A stretch of 64,000 nucleotides of DNA from Allomuricauda sp. Lineage in GTDB: Bacteria > Bacteroidota > Bacteroidia > Flavobacteriales > Flavobacteriaceae. This document shows, piece by piece, positions 52,116 to 61,031 of this stretch; position 1 is the stretch's first letter; the number at the start of each line of letters is the position of its first letter. Made by a program: the position numbers and the translations under genes. The stretch covers positions 248,001 to 312,000 of the forward strand of contig NZ_JACESV010000004.1 in NCBI RefSeq assembly GCF_013911645.1, written 5' to 3'. The notes under the pieces are model-generated. The model worked only from the letters and a program-made list of their open reading frames with translations, did not search any database and was not told where the DNA came from.

Positions 52116-53201
52116 ATGAAATACTTTTTGCTGTTTACCATCTTCTCTTTCCTCCTATGCTCTTGTGTCCAAAAAAAGGAGCAAATATATCCAGAAAAGC
52201 TCCCGATGACCGAATCCGTTTATGCTTCCGCAACCGTACAGCCCGACAGCATGTATCAGGCGTATTCCGTGGCCATGGGCATTCTGGACAAAATCTGGGT
52301 GGAAGAAGGGGATAAAGTGAATAAGGGAGACCAGATACTACAAATCACCAACACCTCCCCGGAACTGAACCAGAAAAATGCCCGATTGGCCCTCGAATTG
52401 GCCAAAAAAAATTACAGTGGCACTGCGGCAGTACTGAGCAGTATCGAGGATGAAATCCAAGCGGCAAAACTCCAGCTCAAAAACGATTCCATAAACTATA
52501 ACCGTCAAAAAAAACTCTGGAACCAAAACATTGGCTCCAAAGTGGAGTTTGACAACAAAAAACTGGCCTATGAACTATCCCAAAACCGGCTGGAACTCCT
52601 AAAAAAGAAATTCGATCAGGCCAAAAACGAACTGGAAACCCAACTTAGACAGGCCGAGAACAATTATAAAACCTCACTCACGACCACCAACGATTTCACC
52701 ATCAAGAGCAAAATAAACGGAACGGTGTATGCGCTCTACAAAAATCCGGGGGAAATTGTGAATACCGTGGAACCTGTGGCAACCATAGGCAAAAGCGATA
52801 TGTTTGTTGTGGAGTTGTTGGTGGACGAGGTGGATATCGTGAAACTCCACATCGGGCAGAAGGTATTCATCACGCTAGACTCCTATGGTGAAACCGTTTT
52901 TGAAGGTACCTTGGACAAAATCTATCCCAGAAAAGATGAACGTTCACAAACTTTCAAGGTAGAGGCCTTGTTCAATGACCCTCCTGAAACTTTGTATCCC
53001 GGTCTTTCCGGAGAAGGGAATATTGTCATCGCCGAAAAGAAAGAAGCCCTCGTTATTCCAAAAACATATCTGATCAATGGGTCCAAAGTGCTTACGGATG
53101 AGGGCGAAACATCTGTAACCATCGGACTTGAAAACATGGTTCTAGTGGAGATTCTGGACGGGGTCAACGAAAACACGGCCATATACAAACCTGATCCATG
53201 A
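52116..53201 (+). CDS. Periplasmic adaptor lipoprotein (HlyD/MacA type)
   Basis: A 361-aa protein with lipoprotein signal MKYFLLFTIFSFLLCSC. The membrane-fusion architecture is clear: a first lipoyl half (GILDKIWVEEGDKVNKGDQIL), a long coiled-coil hairpin (residues ~75-185, ELNQKNARLALELAKKNY to ELETQLRQAENNYK), a second lipoyl half (FTIKSKINGTVYALYKNPGEIV), and a beta-barrel (VVELLVDEVDIVKLHIGQKVF). It should link the FtsX-type permease to an outer-membrane channel. It overlaps the permease gene by 4 bases (ATGA). ATG at 52104 is an alternative start. Confidence 0.9.
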   Translation: MKYFLLFTIFSFLLCSCVQKKEQIYPEKLPMTESVYASATVQPDSMYQAYSVAMGILDKIWVEEGDKVNKGDQILQITNTSPELNQKNARLALELAKKNYSGTAAVLSSIEDEIQAAKLQLKNDSINYNRQKKLWNQNIGSKVEFDNKKLAYELSQNRLELLKKKFDQAKNELETQLRQAENNYKTSLTTTNDFTIKSKINGTVYALYKNPGEIVNTVEPVATIGKSDMFVVELLVDEVDIVKLHIGQKVFITLDSYGETVFEGTLDKIYPRKDERSQTFKVEALFNDPPETLYPGLSGEGNIVIAEKKEALVIPKTYLINGSKVLTDEGETSVTIGLENMVLVEILDGVNENTAIYKPDP

Positions 53202-54460
53202 TCAATTGGAACGTGATATTGGGCATAGCCAAGACCCATCTTCTCACCAAGATGAAATCCACCGTGACTGCCACCCTGGGAGTCACCTTCGGGATAGGTT
53301 CCTACATCACCCTAGTAAGTTTCATGACAGGACTGAACACCATGTTGGATGATCTGGTACTGAACCAAACTCCCCACATTCACATCTATAACGAGATCCG
53401 TCCCTCCCCTGAACAACCCATCGCCCTTTATGACGATTTCAAGAATACATTTAACGTGGTGCACTCCATAAAACCCAAATTGAGCCAAAAAAAGATCCAC
53501 AATGCCCTTCCCATTCTTAATTATCTGAAAAAACAGCCAAACGTGGATGGGGCAACTCCACAGCTCAGAGCACAGATCTTTTATATATCCGGTTCCATGG
53601 AGCTGGGTGGCAATCTGATCGGGGTAGATATCATGGAAGAAGTCCGGTTGTCAAACCTACGGGACAATATTGTAGAAGGCTCCCCCGAAGCCTTGAAAAA
53701 TAATGAGAATGGTATTCTATTGGGATCCGGGCTTGCCGAAAAAATGTCTTTATCCCTTGGTGACAGGGTGCAGATAAGTACGGTGTCCGGAAATATATTT
53801 CCCTTGAAAATCGTGGGCATTTACCAAAGTGGCATTGCAGAAGTGGACAATATCCAGAGTTTCACCAATCTGAAGACCGTGCAGCGCATTTTGGGGGAAG
53901 CAGAGAATTATGTCACGGATATCAACATCAAACTGCTGGACATTATAGAGGCCCAATCCATGGCAGAACAATTGGAAAAACAGTTCAATGTCAAGGCCAT
54001 GGGAATCAACGAGGCCAACGCACAGTTTGAAACGGGATCGAACATCAGGAACCTTATCACTTATGCCGTCTCCATCACCCTGCTCATTGTGGCCGGATTT
54101 GGTATTTACAACATCTTGAACATGCTCATTTATGAAAAAATGAAGGACATTGCCATACTCAAGGCGACCGGATTTTCTGGAACGGACGTGCAACTTATCT
54201 TTATGGGGCAGGCCATGATCATTGGTATCGCAGGTGGCATTTTGGGACTGTTGATCGGGTTTGTGCTCTCAAAACTTATCGACCAGACCCCTTTTGAGAC
54301 GGAGGCGCTGCCCACCATCACCACTTATCCTGTAAATTACGATCCGACCTATTATGTCATTGGGATCATTTTTGCCCTTTTGTCAACCTTTGTTGCGGGC
54401 TATTTGCCCTCCAACAGGGCCAAAAATATCGATCCTGTAAAAATCATCAGAGGAACCTGA
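53198..54460 (+). CDS. ABC transporter permease (FtsX/MacB type)
   Basis: A 420-aa four-helix permease. The first helix is near residue 25 (GVTFGIGSYITLVSFMTGLN), a large periplasmic domain spans ~45-280 (PQLRAQIFYISGS, GILLGSGLAEKMSLSLGDRVQ), and three helices form the C-terminal FtsX domain (LITYAVSITLLIVAGFGIYNILNMLIYEKMKDIAILKATG, IGIAGGILGLLIGFVLS, IIFALLSTFVAGYLPSNRAKNIDPVKIIRG). MacB-type mechanotransmission is expected. It is coupled to the adaptor upstream and the ATPase 10 bases downstream. Confidence 0.92.
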   Translation: MINWNVILGIAKTHLLTKMKSTVTATLGVTFGIGSYITLVSFMTGLNTMLDDLVLNQTPHIHIYNEIRPSPEQPIALYDDFKNTFNVVHSIKPKLSQKKIHNALPILNYLKKQPNVDGATPQLRAQIFYISGSMELGGNLIGVDIMEEVRLSNLRDNIVEGSPEALKNNENGILLGSGLAEKMSLSLGDRVQISTVSGNIFPLKIVGIYQSGIAEVDNIQSFTNLKTVQRILGEAENYVTDINIKLLDIIEAQSMAEQLEKQFNVKAMGINEANAQFETGSNIRNLITYAVSITLLIVAGFGIYNILNMLIYEKMKDIAILKATGFSGTDVQLIFMGQAMIIGIAGGILGLLIGFVLSKLIDQTPFETEALPTITTYPVNYDPTYYVIGIIFALLSTFVAGYLPSNRAKNIDPVKIIRGT

Positions 54461-54470
54461 ACCCGCGTTT

Positions 54471-55148
54471 ATGGAATTTGTATTGGAAACCAAGGATATC
54501 AACAAATATTTTCACAAGCCTAAGGAATTTCACGTGCTCAAGAACATCTCCTTTGGGATAAAAAAAGGGGAGTTCGCCTCCATCATGGGAAAGTCAGGAT
54601 CTGGAAAATCCACCTTGTTGTATATTCTTTCCACTATGGACACGGATTATACAGGGCAATTGCACCTCAATAATGACCTAGTAACGGGCAAATCCCAAAG
54701 GGAACTGTCCCGCATCCGCAACAAGAATATCGGTTTTGTGTTCCAGTTCCACTATTTGCTGTCCGAATTCAGTGTTTTGGAAAATGTGATGTTGCCTGCC
54801 AAAAAACTCGGCGAAAAACCTCTTGCCGAGATTGAACGCAATGCCCAGCAAAAACTTGAAATGCTCCATATAGGCCATTTGGCGCACCAGCGTGCTTCTC
54901 GGATTTCTGGAGGGGAAAAACAACGCGTGGCCATCGCACGGGCATTGATCAACGATCCCACCATTTTGATGGGAGATGAACCCACTGGAAATTTGGACAG
55001 CCAAAACTCTGAAAATGTGTTCAACATCTTCAAAAAACTCAAGGAAGAACAAGGACTATCGCTCTTGGTGGTGACCCATGATGAGGATTTTGCCAAACGC
55101 ACCGACCGTATCGTTCAGTTGGAAGACGGCGAAATCATCGTGCAATAA
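54471..55148 (+). CDS. ABC transporter ATP-binding protein (MacB/LolD type)
   Basis: 225 aa with all motifs of the family: Walker A GKSGSGKST, Q-loop VFQFHYLLSEFSVLENV, signature SGGEKQRVAIARAL, Walker B ILMGDEPTGNLDS and the H-loop VVTHDEDFA. It powers the permease encoded 10 bases upstream. The three genes form an efflux or lipoprotein-handling pump of the MacAB kind. No TolC-like channel gene is adjacent, so a shared one elsewhere is needed. The substrate is unknown. Confidence 0.94.
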   Translation: MEFVLETKDINKYFHKPKEFHVLKNISFGIKKGEFASIMGKSGSGKSTLLYILSTMDTDYTGQLHLNNDLVTGKSQRELSRIRNKNIGFVFQFHYLLSEFSVLENVMLPAKKLGEKPLAEIERNAQQKLEMLHIGHLAHQRASRISGGEKQRVAIARALINDPTILMGDEPTGNLDSQNSENVFNIFKKLKEEQGLSLLVVTHDEDFAKRTDRIVQLEDGEIIVQ

Positions 55149-55272
55149 AAACTATCAAACCATTACCTTTCTCCTTCTTGGGTGACGCACATCATTCCAC
55201 CAAAGGGAGGTTGTATCTAATTTAGTTCCACTTAGTTGTAAAATATTTTATATAACCTAAAAAAAATGTGTC

Positions 55273-55737
55273 ATGTCATTAGTTAAATTTAGAAGCAGAC
55301 CCTTTGGAAACCTGATCAAATCCAATTTTTTCGATCTTGATGATTTCTTTGAAGACGAAGTATGGGATTCCGACCTCTTAAAAGATAGATTTTGGAACGG
55401 AAAAAGCATGATTCCGGCCATGAACATCAAAGAGACCGACAATGATTATGAAATTGAACTTGCAGCACCGGGTTTTGACAAGAAGGATTTCAAAGTAACC
55501 ATTGAGAATGGATGTTTGAACATTTCCGCAGAAAAATCGACTTCAGAGGAAGAGAAAAAGGCAAATTATACCCGAAGGGAGTTCAGCCACAATTCCTTTG
55601 AACGTTCCGTCCAATTGCCGGATACCATCGTGGACGATACTGTAAATGCAAAATACAATGATGGTATACTCCGTTTTAAGCTGTCCAAAAAAGAGGAAGC
55701 CAAAAAACAGAAACCCAAGGTGATCCAAGTCTCATAG
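55273..55737 (+). CDS. Hsp20/alpha-crystallin family small heat-shock protein
   Basis: 154 aa. The alpha-crystallin domain (residues ~45-140) shows MIPAMNIKETDNDYEIELAAPGFDKKDFKVTIENGCLNIS-type strands in fragments, NSFERSVQLPDTI, and the G-I-L loop as YNDGILRFKLSKKEE. The C-terminus QKPKVIQVS contains the IxV-type anchor. It is an ATP-independent holdase chaperone of the cytosol. It stands alone with its own terminator, between the efflux operon and the kinase/CRP-type regulator pair, which may indicate stress control. Confidence 0.93.
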   Translation: MSLVKFRSRPFGNLIKSNFFDLDDFFEDEVWDSDLLKDRFWNGKSMIPAMNIKETDNDYEIELAAPGFDKKDFKVTIENGCLNISAEKSTSEEEKKANYTRREFSHNSFERSVQLPDTIVDDTVNAKYNDGILRFKLSKKEEAKKQKPKVIQVS

Positions 55738-55755
55738 ATACACCTTGTAACCAAT

Positions 55756-55810
55756 CCCCATTGCAGTTATCCCGACCTTTCATTCCTAAATTTCTGCAAT
55801 GGGGTTTTTT
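55756..55810 (+). terminator. Terminator of the hsp20 gene
   Basis: CCCCATTGCAG and CTGCAATGGGG form an 11-bp perfect stem with a 27-base loop, followed by TTTTTT, starting 18 bases after the hsp20 stop. Confidence 0.75.
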
Positions 55811-56200
55811 GTATTTGCTCCTATCCATACCATGCAAAACAATGCCTTTGCCCTACCCCTTGGTCATGCCTTTTCAAATAGGTTCATGTCGCTTCTTCCA
55901 GTTTCCAAAACAATGCATCTTGGCTTGTGGCCCAACAACCTTAAGCCATTCATTCAAATACCTCAAACAAACTGGTTTCCAAATATTTACATCAATAAAT
56001 AGACGCTTTTGAACATGATTATTATCATAGCAACACAGGAAAGCGTATACTATATTTGGTAATATTCTTTTTATTGATTCTTGAAAGTTTTAAATACCCA
56101 TCAGTCCATAAAAATGATCCATGTTTTTAAAAACTGAAGGAAAGTCAAGGAATCCATTTGCTATAATTCACTGTTATGACCTAAAAAACCAACTATTTAA
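55811..56200 (+). promoter_or_regulatory. Upstream region of the PAS kinase with a -7 match
   Basis: TATATTTG at 56051-56058 matches the -7 element, 142 bases before the kinase ATG, but there is no TTG at the right spacing. Two overlapping plus-strand frames in this stretch have no family features. Nothing else is seen. Confidence 0.35.
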
Positions 56201-58783
56201 ATGAAACGGCGAAATTCCAAAGAAGAAAAACGATCGTATCCTATGTTTGAGGGTGACCGAAAACTGAGGACGTTGGTGGAAAACCTTCCGGGCATCGTAT
56301 TTCGCTGTGAGAACGATTCTGATAGAACCATGCAGTTCATCAGTAATGAGTGTAGATGGATTACAGGATATTGGCCAGAGGAATTTTGCAGGACAGGTGG
56401 CATTAGATGGGCATCCCTGATTCATCCCATGGACAAGGATGATGTCTGGAACACTGTACAAATAGCCTTGGCAAAAAACGAAAAGTTCCAGTTAAAATAT
56501 CGAATAATCGATAAGGAAGGAAAGATTCACTGGATCAGCGAAACTGGAGTTGCAGTTGAAAAAAAAGAAGGCACGGTATTTCTGGAAGGATATATGCAAG
56601 ATATTACTGCCCAAATCATGGGTGGCAACATCAATGTTATCAAGGAGAGGGCCTTGGATGAGGTACGGAACGGTATCGTCATAGCAAATGCCAAACCTAA
56701 ACAGTTTCCCATCATTTATGTCAACAAGGCTTTTGAAAAAATTACGGGCTATACCAGCGAGGAGGTCATCGGTAAAAATTACAATTTCCTACAGAGTGAC
56801 GAATGCCAACAGCAGGAAATTCAAATCATCCGCGAAGCACTATCAACCCAGTCCTCATGCCATGTGGAAACCCATAATTACAAGAAAGATGGTACCCTGT
56901 TCTGGAACGAGCTGTCCATTACCCCGATTCGGGACCTCCATAGTGAAACCACTCATTTTATAGTGATCCAAAATGACATAACGGAACGAAAAAACCTTGA
57001 ATTACTGAGAAAGGCGAAGAACGATGTACTGGAGATGATCATCAAAAAAAAGCCATTGCCAAACATTTTTGACCGGATTCAAGACGTGCTGGAACAACAA
57101 ATGCGAATCGGCACTGTTGCCATTTGTTTGTATGATGAGAGCGAACAGGTCATCAAAAGGGTTTCTGGTAACAAAATACACCCTGCCATCGCCAAGGCCT
57201 TGGATCAAATTTTGAAGGCTTCCGACTCCTGTCCGTGCGTTCGGGCCATTCGGTACAAAAAGAAAGAAAGTATTACCGATATCTTGGAGGAGCCTTCGTG
57301 GTCCAAACATCAGGCTTTACTTGTCGAAACAGGCATCAAATCCATCAGTTCCACCCCCATATTGGATGTAGACGACAATGTTCTGGGCGTTTTGACCATT
57401 TTTTATCCGGATGGATTCCTGAGTTCCCCTCAGAAGGAAGATTTAGTGGATGAGATGGCGGGACTTGTAGGTTTGGCCATTGAACAGGACAAGATCAGAA
57501 AAAGGCTCCAAATGAACCAAGAACGTTTGGAAGCACGATCCAAAGGTTTGGAAAAACAGGTGGAGCTGCGTAATAAAGACTTGGAACAAATCCTTAAGGA
57601 GTTGAGAGCAACAAACTTTGAGCTGAACGTTCAGATAACAGATGCCCATAATGCCAGGAAAAAGGTTGAAGTTCAAGAAGCCATGCTTTTGGCCATTGCA
57701 CAGAAATTTCCAAGGGGTGCCATCATTTTGGTGAATGAACAAATGCAGATAAGTTTTGTGGAAGGAGCCGAACTAAAATTCCTTCAAAAACAAATCCGTT
57801 CAAACCAAGAACTGTCCATAAACAACCTTGATGGTTTTTCGGTCAAGAGCAAATCCCTCTTGTTGACCTGCATTAAACAAACATTAAGAGGGAAACACTT
57901 AAGTTTTGAGATAGAGTACCAAAAAAGGAACTATATTGTGAACACCACGCCCTTGTTCATAGAAAATGGAAAGGCGTCCCTTGCGCTTCTTGTCCTGTTC
58001 AACATATCCGACCGAAAACGAAATGAGGGAAAAATGCTCCAAAACCTTATCAAGGAAAGGGAACTGAGCGAGCTAAAGACCCAGTTCATAAGCACAGCCT
58101 CGCATGAGTTCAGGGCACCGCTGAGTGTTATCCTATCCTCTGCTTCACTCATCGAAAAGCTGAACAACCCCGACAAGGGCGAGAGACGTTTGGTCCACTT
58201 GGAAAAGATAAAGTCGAATGTTCGTCAATTGGTCAACATACTCAACGATTTTCTTTCGGTGACCAAATTGGACGAGGGAGAGACCAAGGTCTCGCCCGAA
58301 TATTTTGACCTGCTCCATTTTTCAAGGTCTTTGATTGAAAAATTGAAAATAGGAAAGAAAAAAGAGCAATCCATCATTCTGGAATGTGAAAAAGCTGAAT
58401 TGGTAACCTTTTTAGATCCCAAGCTTATGCACCTTGTGCTCTCGAACCTGCTCAACAATGCCATCAAATACTCCGATGAAGACCAACCCATCCTTTTAAA
58501 AATTGAGGACAATGAACTCCATGTTAAGCTTTGGGTGATCGATCATGGGATAGGAATTCCGGAAGATGACCAAAAACATCTTTTTCAGCGGTTCTTCAGG
58601 GCCAAGAACAGTGTAAACATTGCCGGAACCGGCCTGGGTCTGCACATTGTCAAAATGTATGTGGAACTCATGGGCGGAAAGATAGGGTTTGAAAGCAAGG
58701 AAAACCATGGAAGCACCTTTAAACTGGAGTTTCCCAAAAAACACTACACAAATGAAAAAAATACTGGTAATCGAAGATCATGA
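56201..58783 (+). CDS. Multi-sensor histidine kinase with PAS, cysteine-less LOV-like PAS and GAF domains
   Basis: 860 aa, no membrane segment. PAS1 at ~20-140 (LVENLPGIVFRC, FRIIDKEGKIHWISE-like). PAS2 at ~150-265 is LOV-like: IIYVNKAFEKITGYTSEEVIGKNYNFLQ, FWNELSITPI and HFIVIQNDITERK keep the flavin-site Asn and Gln residues, but the photoactive Cys is Tyr194. GAF at ~275-430, coiled coil ~430-510, a further PAS-like part ~510-620, HisKA with His635 in STASHEFRAPLSVILS, and HATPase with NLLNNAIKYS, VIDHGIGIPEDDQ and GTGLGLHIVK. It overlaps the receiver-CRP regulator by 32 bases, which is its partner. Confidence 0.92.
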   Translation: MKRRNSKEEKRSYPMFEGDRKLRTLVENLPGIVFRCENDSDRTMQFISNECRWITGYWPEEFCRTGGIRWASLIHPMDKDDVWNTVQIALAKNEKFQLKYRIIDKEGKIHWISETGVAVEKKEGTVFLEGYMQDITAQIMGGNINVIKERALDEVRNGIVIANAKPKQFPIIYVNKAFEKITGYTSEEVIGKNYNFLQSDECQQQEIQIIREALSTQSSCHVETHNYKKDGTLFWNELSITPIRDLHSETTHFIVIQNDITERKNLELLRKAKNDVLEMIIKKKPLPNIFDRIQDVLEQQMRIGTVAICLYDESEQVIKRVSGNKIHPAIAKALDQILKASDSCPCVRAIRYKKKESITDILEEPSWSKHQALLVETGIKSISSTPILDVDDNVLGVLTIFYPDGFLSSPQKEDLVDEMAGLVGLAIEQDKIRKRLQMNQERLEARSKGLEKQVELRNKDLEQILKELRATNFELNVQITDAHNARKKVEVQEAMLLAIAQKFPRGAIILVNEQMQISFVEGAELKFLQKQIRSNQELSINNLDGFSVKSKSLLLTCIKQTLRGKHLSFEIEYQKRNYIVNTTPLFIENGKASLALLVLFNISDRKRNEGKMLQNLIKERELSELKTQFISTASHEFRAPLSVILSSASLIEKLNNPDKGERRLVHLEKIKSNVRQLVNILNDFLSVTKLDEGETKVSPEYFDLLHFSRSLIEKLKIGKKKEQSIILECEKAELVTFLDPKLMHLVLSNLLNNAIKYSDEDQPILLKIEDNELHVKLWVIDHGIGIPEDDQKHLFQRFFRAKNSVNIAGTGLGLHIVKMYVELMGGKIGFESKENHGSTFKLEFPKKHYTNEKNTGNRRS

Positions 58784-59831
58784 GGAGTTCCGAGAGAACA
58801 CTATGGAAATCCTTGAAATGGCCAATTATGGCGTTTTGGGTGCTGCCAATGGCAGATCTGGCATCCAAATGGCGTTGGAACATCTCCCTGACCTCATCAT
58901 AAGCGACATTATGATGCCCGAGGCCAATGGATATACCGTACTGGAAGTCTTGGGCAAAGATCCGAGGACTTCCAAGATTCCCTTTATCTTTTTGACCGCT
59001 AAGGACAGAAAAGAGGATATGAGAATGGGAATGAACTTAGGGGCGGATGATTACATCTACAAACCCTATGAAACCCATGAACTCTTGGATGCCATAGCAA
59101 TGCGGTTGAAAAAAAGCAGTTTTATCCACCAACATTTCTCCAAAACACCCGTTGGAATCAACCATTTTTTTAAGGAAGCATCGGAATATCTGGGCAAAGA
59201 GCTCACCTCACAAGATAGGGAATCCCAATCTTTCCGTGACAGGGAGGTAATTTACAGGGAAGGGAATGCCGCACATTTCCTCTATTTTATAGAGGAGGGA
59301 AATATCAAAACTTACAGGGGCACCGAGGAAGGCAAAGAAATGATCACTGGACTTTATGGTCCCGGGGACTTCGTGGGGCAGCTCTCTCTTTTGGGCAACG
59401 GGGGCACCTATCTCGAAACGGCCATTGTCATGGAGCATGCCACGGTTCTGGGTATTCCGAAAGAGGATTTTATCCACTTGGTCTATCAGGACAAGGAAGT
59501 CGCCAATAAATTTCTTGAGATCATTTCCAACAATATGGCCCATTTACAGGGAAGATTGCTGGATATTGCCTATTCCTCCGTAGATCGACGAGCGGCAAAA
59601 GCATTGTTGGAACTTCACGAAAAAGGAATCTTGAAAGATGACCATCATAAGGGCGTGGATATGCTTCGGGAAGATTTTGCCTCCATGATCGGGGTGGCCA
59701 AGGAAACAGCCATTCGGACCCTTACCAAGTTCAGGGAAATTGGTCTGGTAGGTACCGACAAGCGGAGAAAACTCACGCTATTGGACAAGGATAGGTTGAA
59801 GCGTATCGCCGATTTCGACGATATGGTGTGA
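58752..59831 (+). CDS. Response regulator with receiver, cyclic-nucleotide-binding-like and Crp-type HTH domains
   Basis: 359 aa from MKKILVIEDHEEFREN. The receiver spans 1-120 with Asp52 (LIISDIMMPEANG) and IFLTAKDRKED, KPYETHEL. A CAP_ED-like effector domain follows (residues ~150-265: REVIYREGNAAHFLYFIEEGNIKTYRG, GLYGPGDFVGQLSLLG). The C-terminal Crp-type winged helix is at ~285-350 (RRAAKALLELHEKG, LREDFASMIGVAKETAIRTLTKFREIGLV). It thus combines phosphorylation by the kinase upstream with a CRP/FNR output. FNR-type cysteines are not seen. It starts inside the kinase gene (32-base overlap). Confidence 0.92.
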   Translation: MKKILVIEDHEEFRENTMEILEMANYGVLGAANGRSGIQMALEHLPDLIISDIMMPEANGYTVLEVLGKDPRTSKIPFIFLTAKDRKEDMRMGMNLGADDYIYKPYETHELLDAIAMRLKKSSFIHQHFSKTPVGINHFFKEASEYLGKELTSQDRESQSFRDREVIYREGNAAHFLYFIEEGNIKTYRGTEEGKEMITGLYGPGDFVGQLSLLGNGGTYLETAIVMEHATVLGIPKEDFIHLVYQDKEVANKFLEIISNNMAHLQGRLLDIAYSSVDRRAAKALLELHEKGILKDDHHKGVDMLREDFASMIGVAKETAIRTLTKFREIGLVGTDKRRKLTLLDKDRLKRIADFDDMV

Positions 59832-59964
59832 TTTCATCAAGCGCAGATGGGGAAACCTAATAATAAAGATCTTTTGAAACCAACTATCCCAAGGGCATGC
59901 CACAGGGGGTATTTCACTCATCCCATTTTGACGCCAGGGTCAAAAACCGAAATTCCATTATTGG

Positions 59965-59984
59965 ATTCCCGTTTTCAAGGGAAT
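59965..59984. repeat. Short REP-like inverted repeat
   Basis: ATTCCCGTTTTCAAGGGAAT (stem ATTCCC/GGGAAT) lies in the convergent space between the receiver-CRP gene and mlaD. It resembles dispersed intergenic palindromes. The 63-codon frame through it is not considered a gene. Confidence 0.4.
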
Positions 59985-60046
59985 GACAGTTGCAATGGAA
60001 ACCCCGATGCAAGCATGCGGGGAATTCCTTTCGATTAAATAACCCT

Positions 60047-61030
60047 TCAATCTTTTTGGGCCTTGGCCTTTTCTTTTTCCAGTTTCCGAAAATACCTCCT
60101 CGTTAAAAAGTTGTGTTTTAGGGCCTCCATATTCTGGTTGAACTTATCCGTTCCCTCTTCTATGTTGTGCATTGTCTTCATAAGAAGCTTCGCCATAGTC
60201 GTATCTTGGGATACCAAATGGAGCATCCCTTCCTCCGTGTCCATACCTTGGACCAGTTTGGTCAGCTCGCGGGTCATTTGCCTAATTTCTGCGCTTGATG
60301 TCTCCAAATTTTCAATGCTGCTTCTGATATTTTCAGCTGCCACGGTATCAGTCAGTATTACCCCGGCAACACTTTCTTCCATATCAATTTGTCCCACAAT
60401 GGTCTCCAGTTCCATGAGTGTGGTATTGGCATGATGGCTGCTCCGTTCAAGATTTTTTATAATCCCCTGCAAGTCCTTTACCATCACCGTATCATTGAGC
60501 AAACGGCCCAAAACCCCTTTTCCTTCCATCAAGGATTGGGTCACCTTCAAAAGATTGGATGTCAACAAAGCTGCATTTTCGTTCGTAACGTTGAGCGTAC
60601 TGAGCATATCTTGGGATGAAATCCTACTGTACGATTGGAGTTCATCTCCGTTTTGCACCAAATCGGCCTTTCCCACACTTGGAACGATGTTCACCAACAT
60701 GCTGCCCACCAAACCATCGGAGCCTATTGTGGCAATGGCATTTTTTCTGATGTGATCGCGCATTTTATCCTCAATGGTCATGTAAACATAAATGGTGGTA
60801 TCGTTCACCATTTCCATTCGGTTTACCGTACCAATGTTAATGCCCGAAAAGCGCACATTGTTGCCATTTTGTAATCCGTTCACATTTTTGAAAACAGCGC
60901 TGAGGGTGAAGGTTTTCACAAACATGTTCTGTCGGTTTCCAATAAGATAGGCCGCGATGAGCAGCAGTAAAGTTCCGGCCACCACGAAGATGCCTAGCCT
61001 TATATTTTCAGAAGAAGTTTTAGAAGCCAT
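60047..61030 (-). CDS. mlaD: MlaD-like MCE-domain protein
   Basis: 327 aa. One N-terminal membrane helix (LGIFVVAGTLLLLIAAYLIG), then an MCE domain (residues ~38-120: FTLSAVFKNVNGLQNGNNVRFSGINIGTVNRMEM, IGSDGLVGSMLVNIVP in parts), then a long helical C-terminal part (~150-300) rich in coiled-coil stretches. It binds phospholipid in the periplasm for the Mla system that keeps the outer membrane asymmetric. It is the third gene of the operon mlaE-mlaF-mlaD, one base after the mlaF stop. The longer C-terminus than in E. coli is usual in Bacteroidota. Confidence 0.92.
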   Translation of the reverse strand: MASKTSSENIRLGIFVVAGTLLLLIAAYLIGNRQNMFVKTFTLSAVFKNVNGLQNGNNVRFSGINIGTVNRMEMVNDTTIYVYMTIEDKMRDHIRKNAIATIGSDGLVGSMLVNIVPSVGKADLVQNGDELQSYSRISSQDMLSTLNVTNENAALLTSNLLKVTQSLMEGKGVLGRLLNDTVMVKDLQGIIKNLERSSHHANTTLMELETIVGQIDMEESVAGVILTDTVAAENIRSSIENLETSSAEIRQMTRELTKLVQGMDTEEGMLHLVSQDTTMAKLLMKTMHNIEEGTDKFNQNMEALKHNFLTRRYFRKLEKEKAKAQKD

Positions 61031-61031
61031 A

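Noticed and set aside
55761..56012. Two overlapping plus-strand frames after hsp20
   Set aside because: Both include the terminator sequence and have no recognisable motif, and they overlap each other in different frames.
59847..60038. 63-codon plus-strand frame after the receiver-CRP gene
   Set aside because: It runs through a REP-like palindrome, has low-complexity composition and no domain features.
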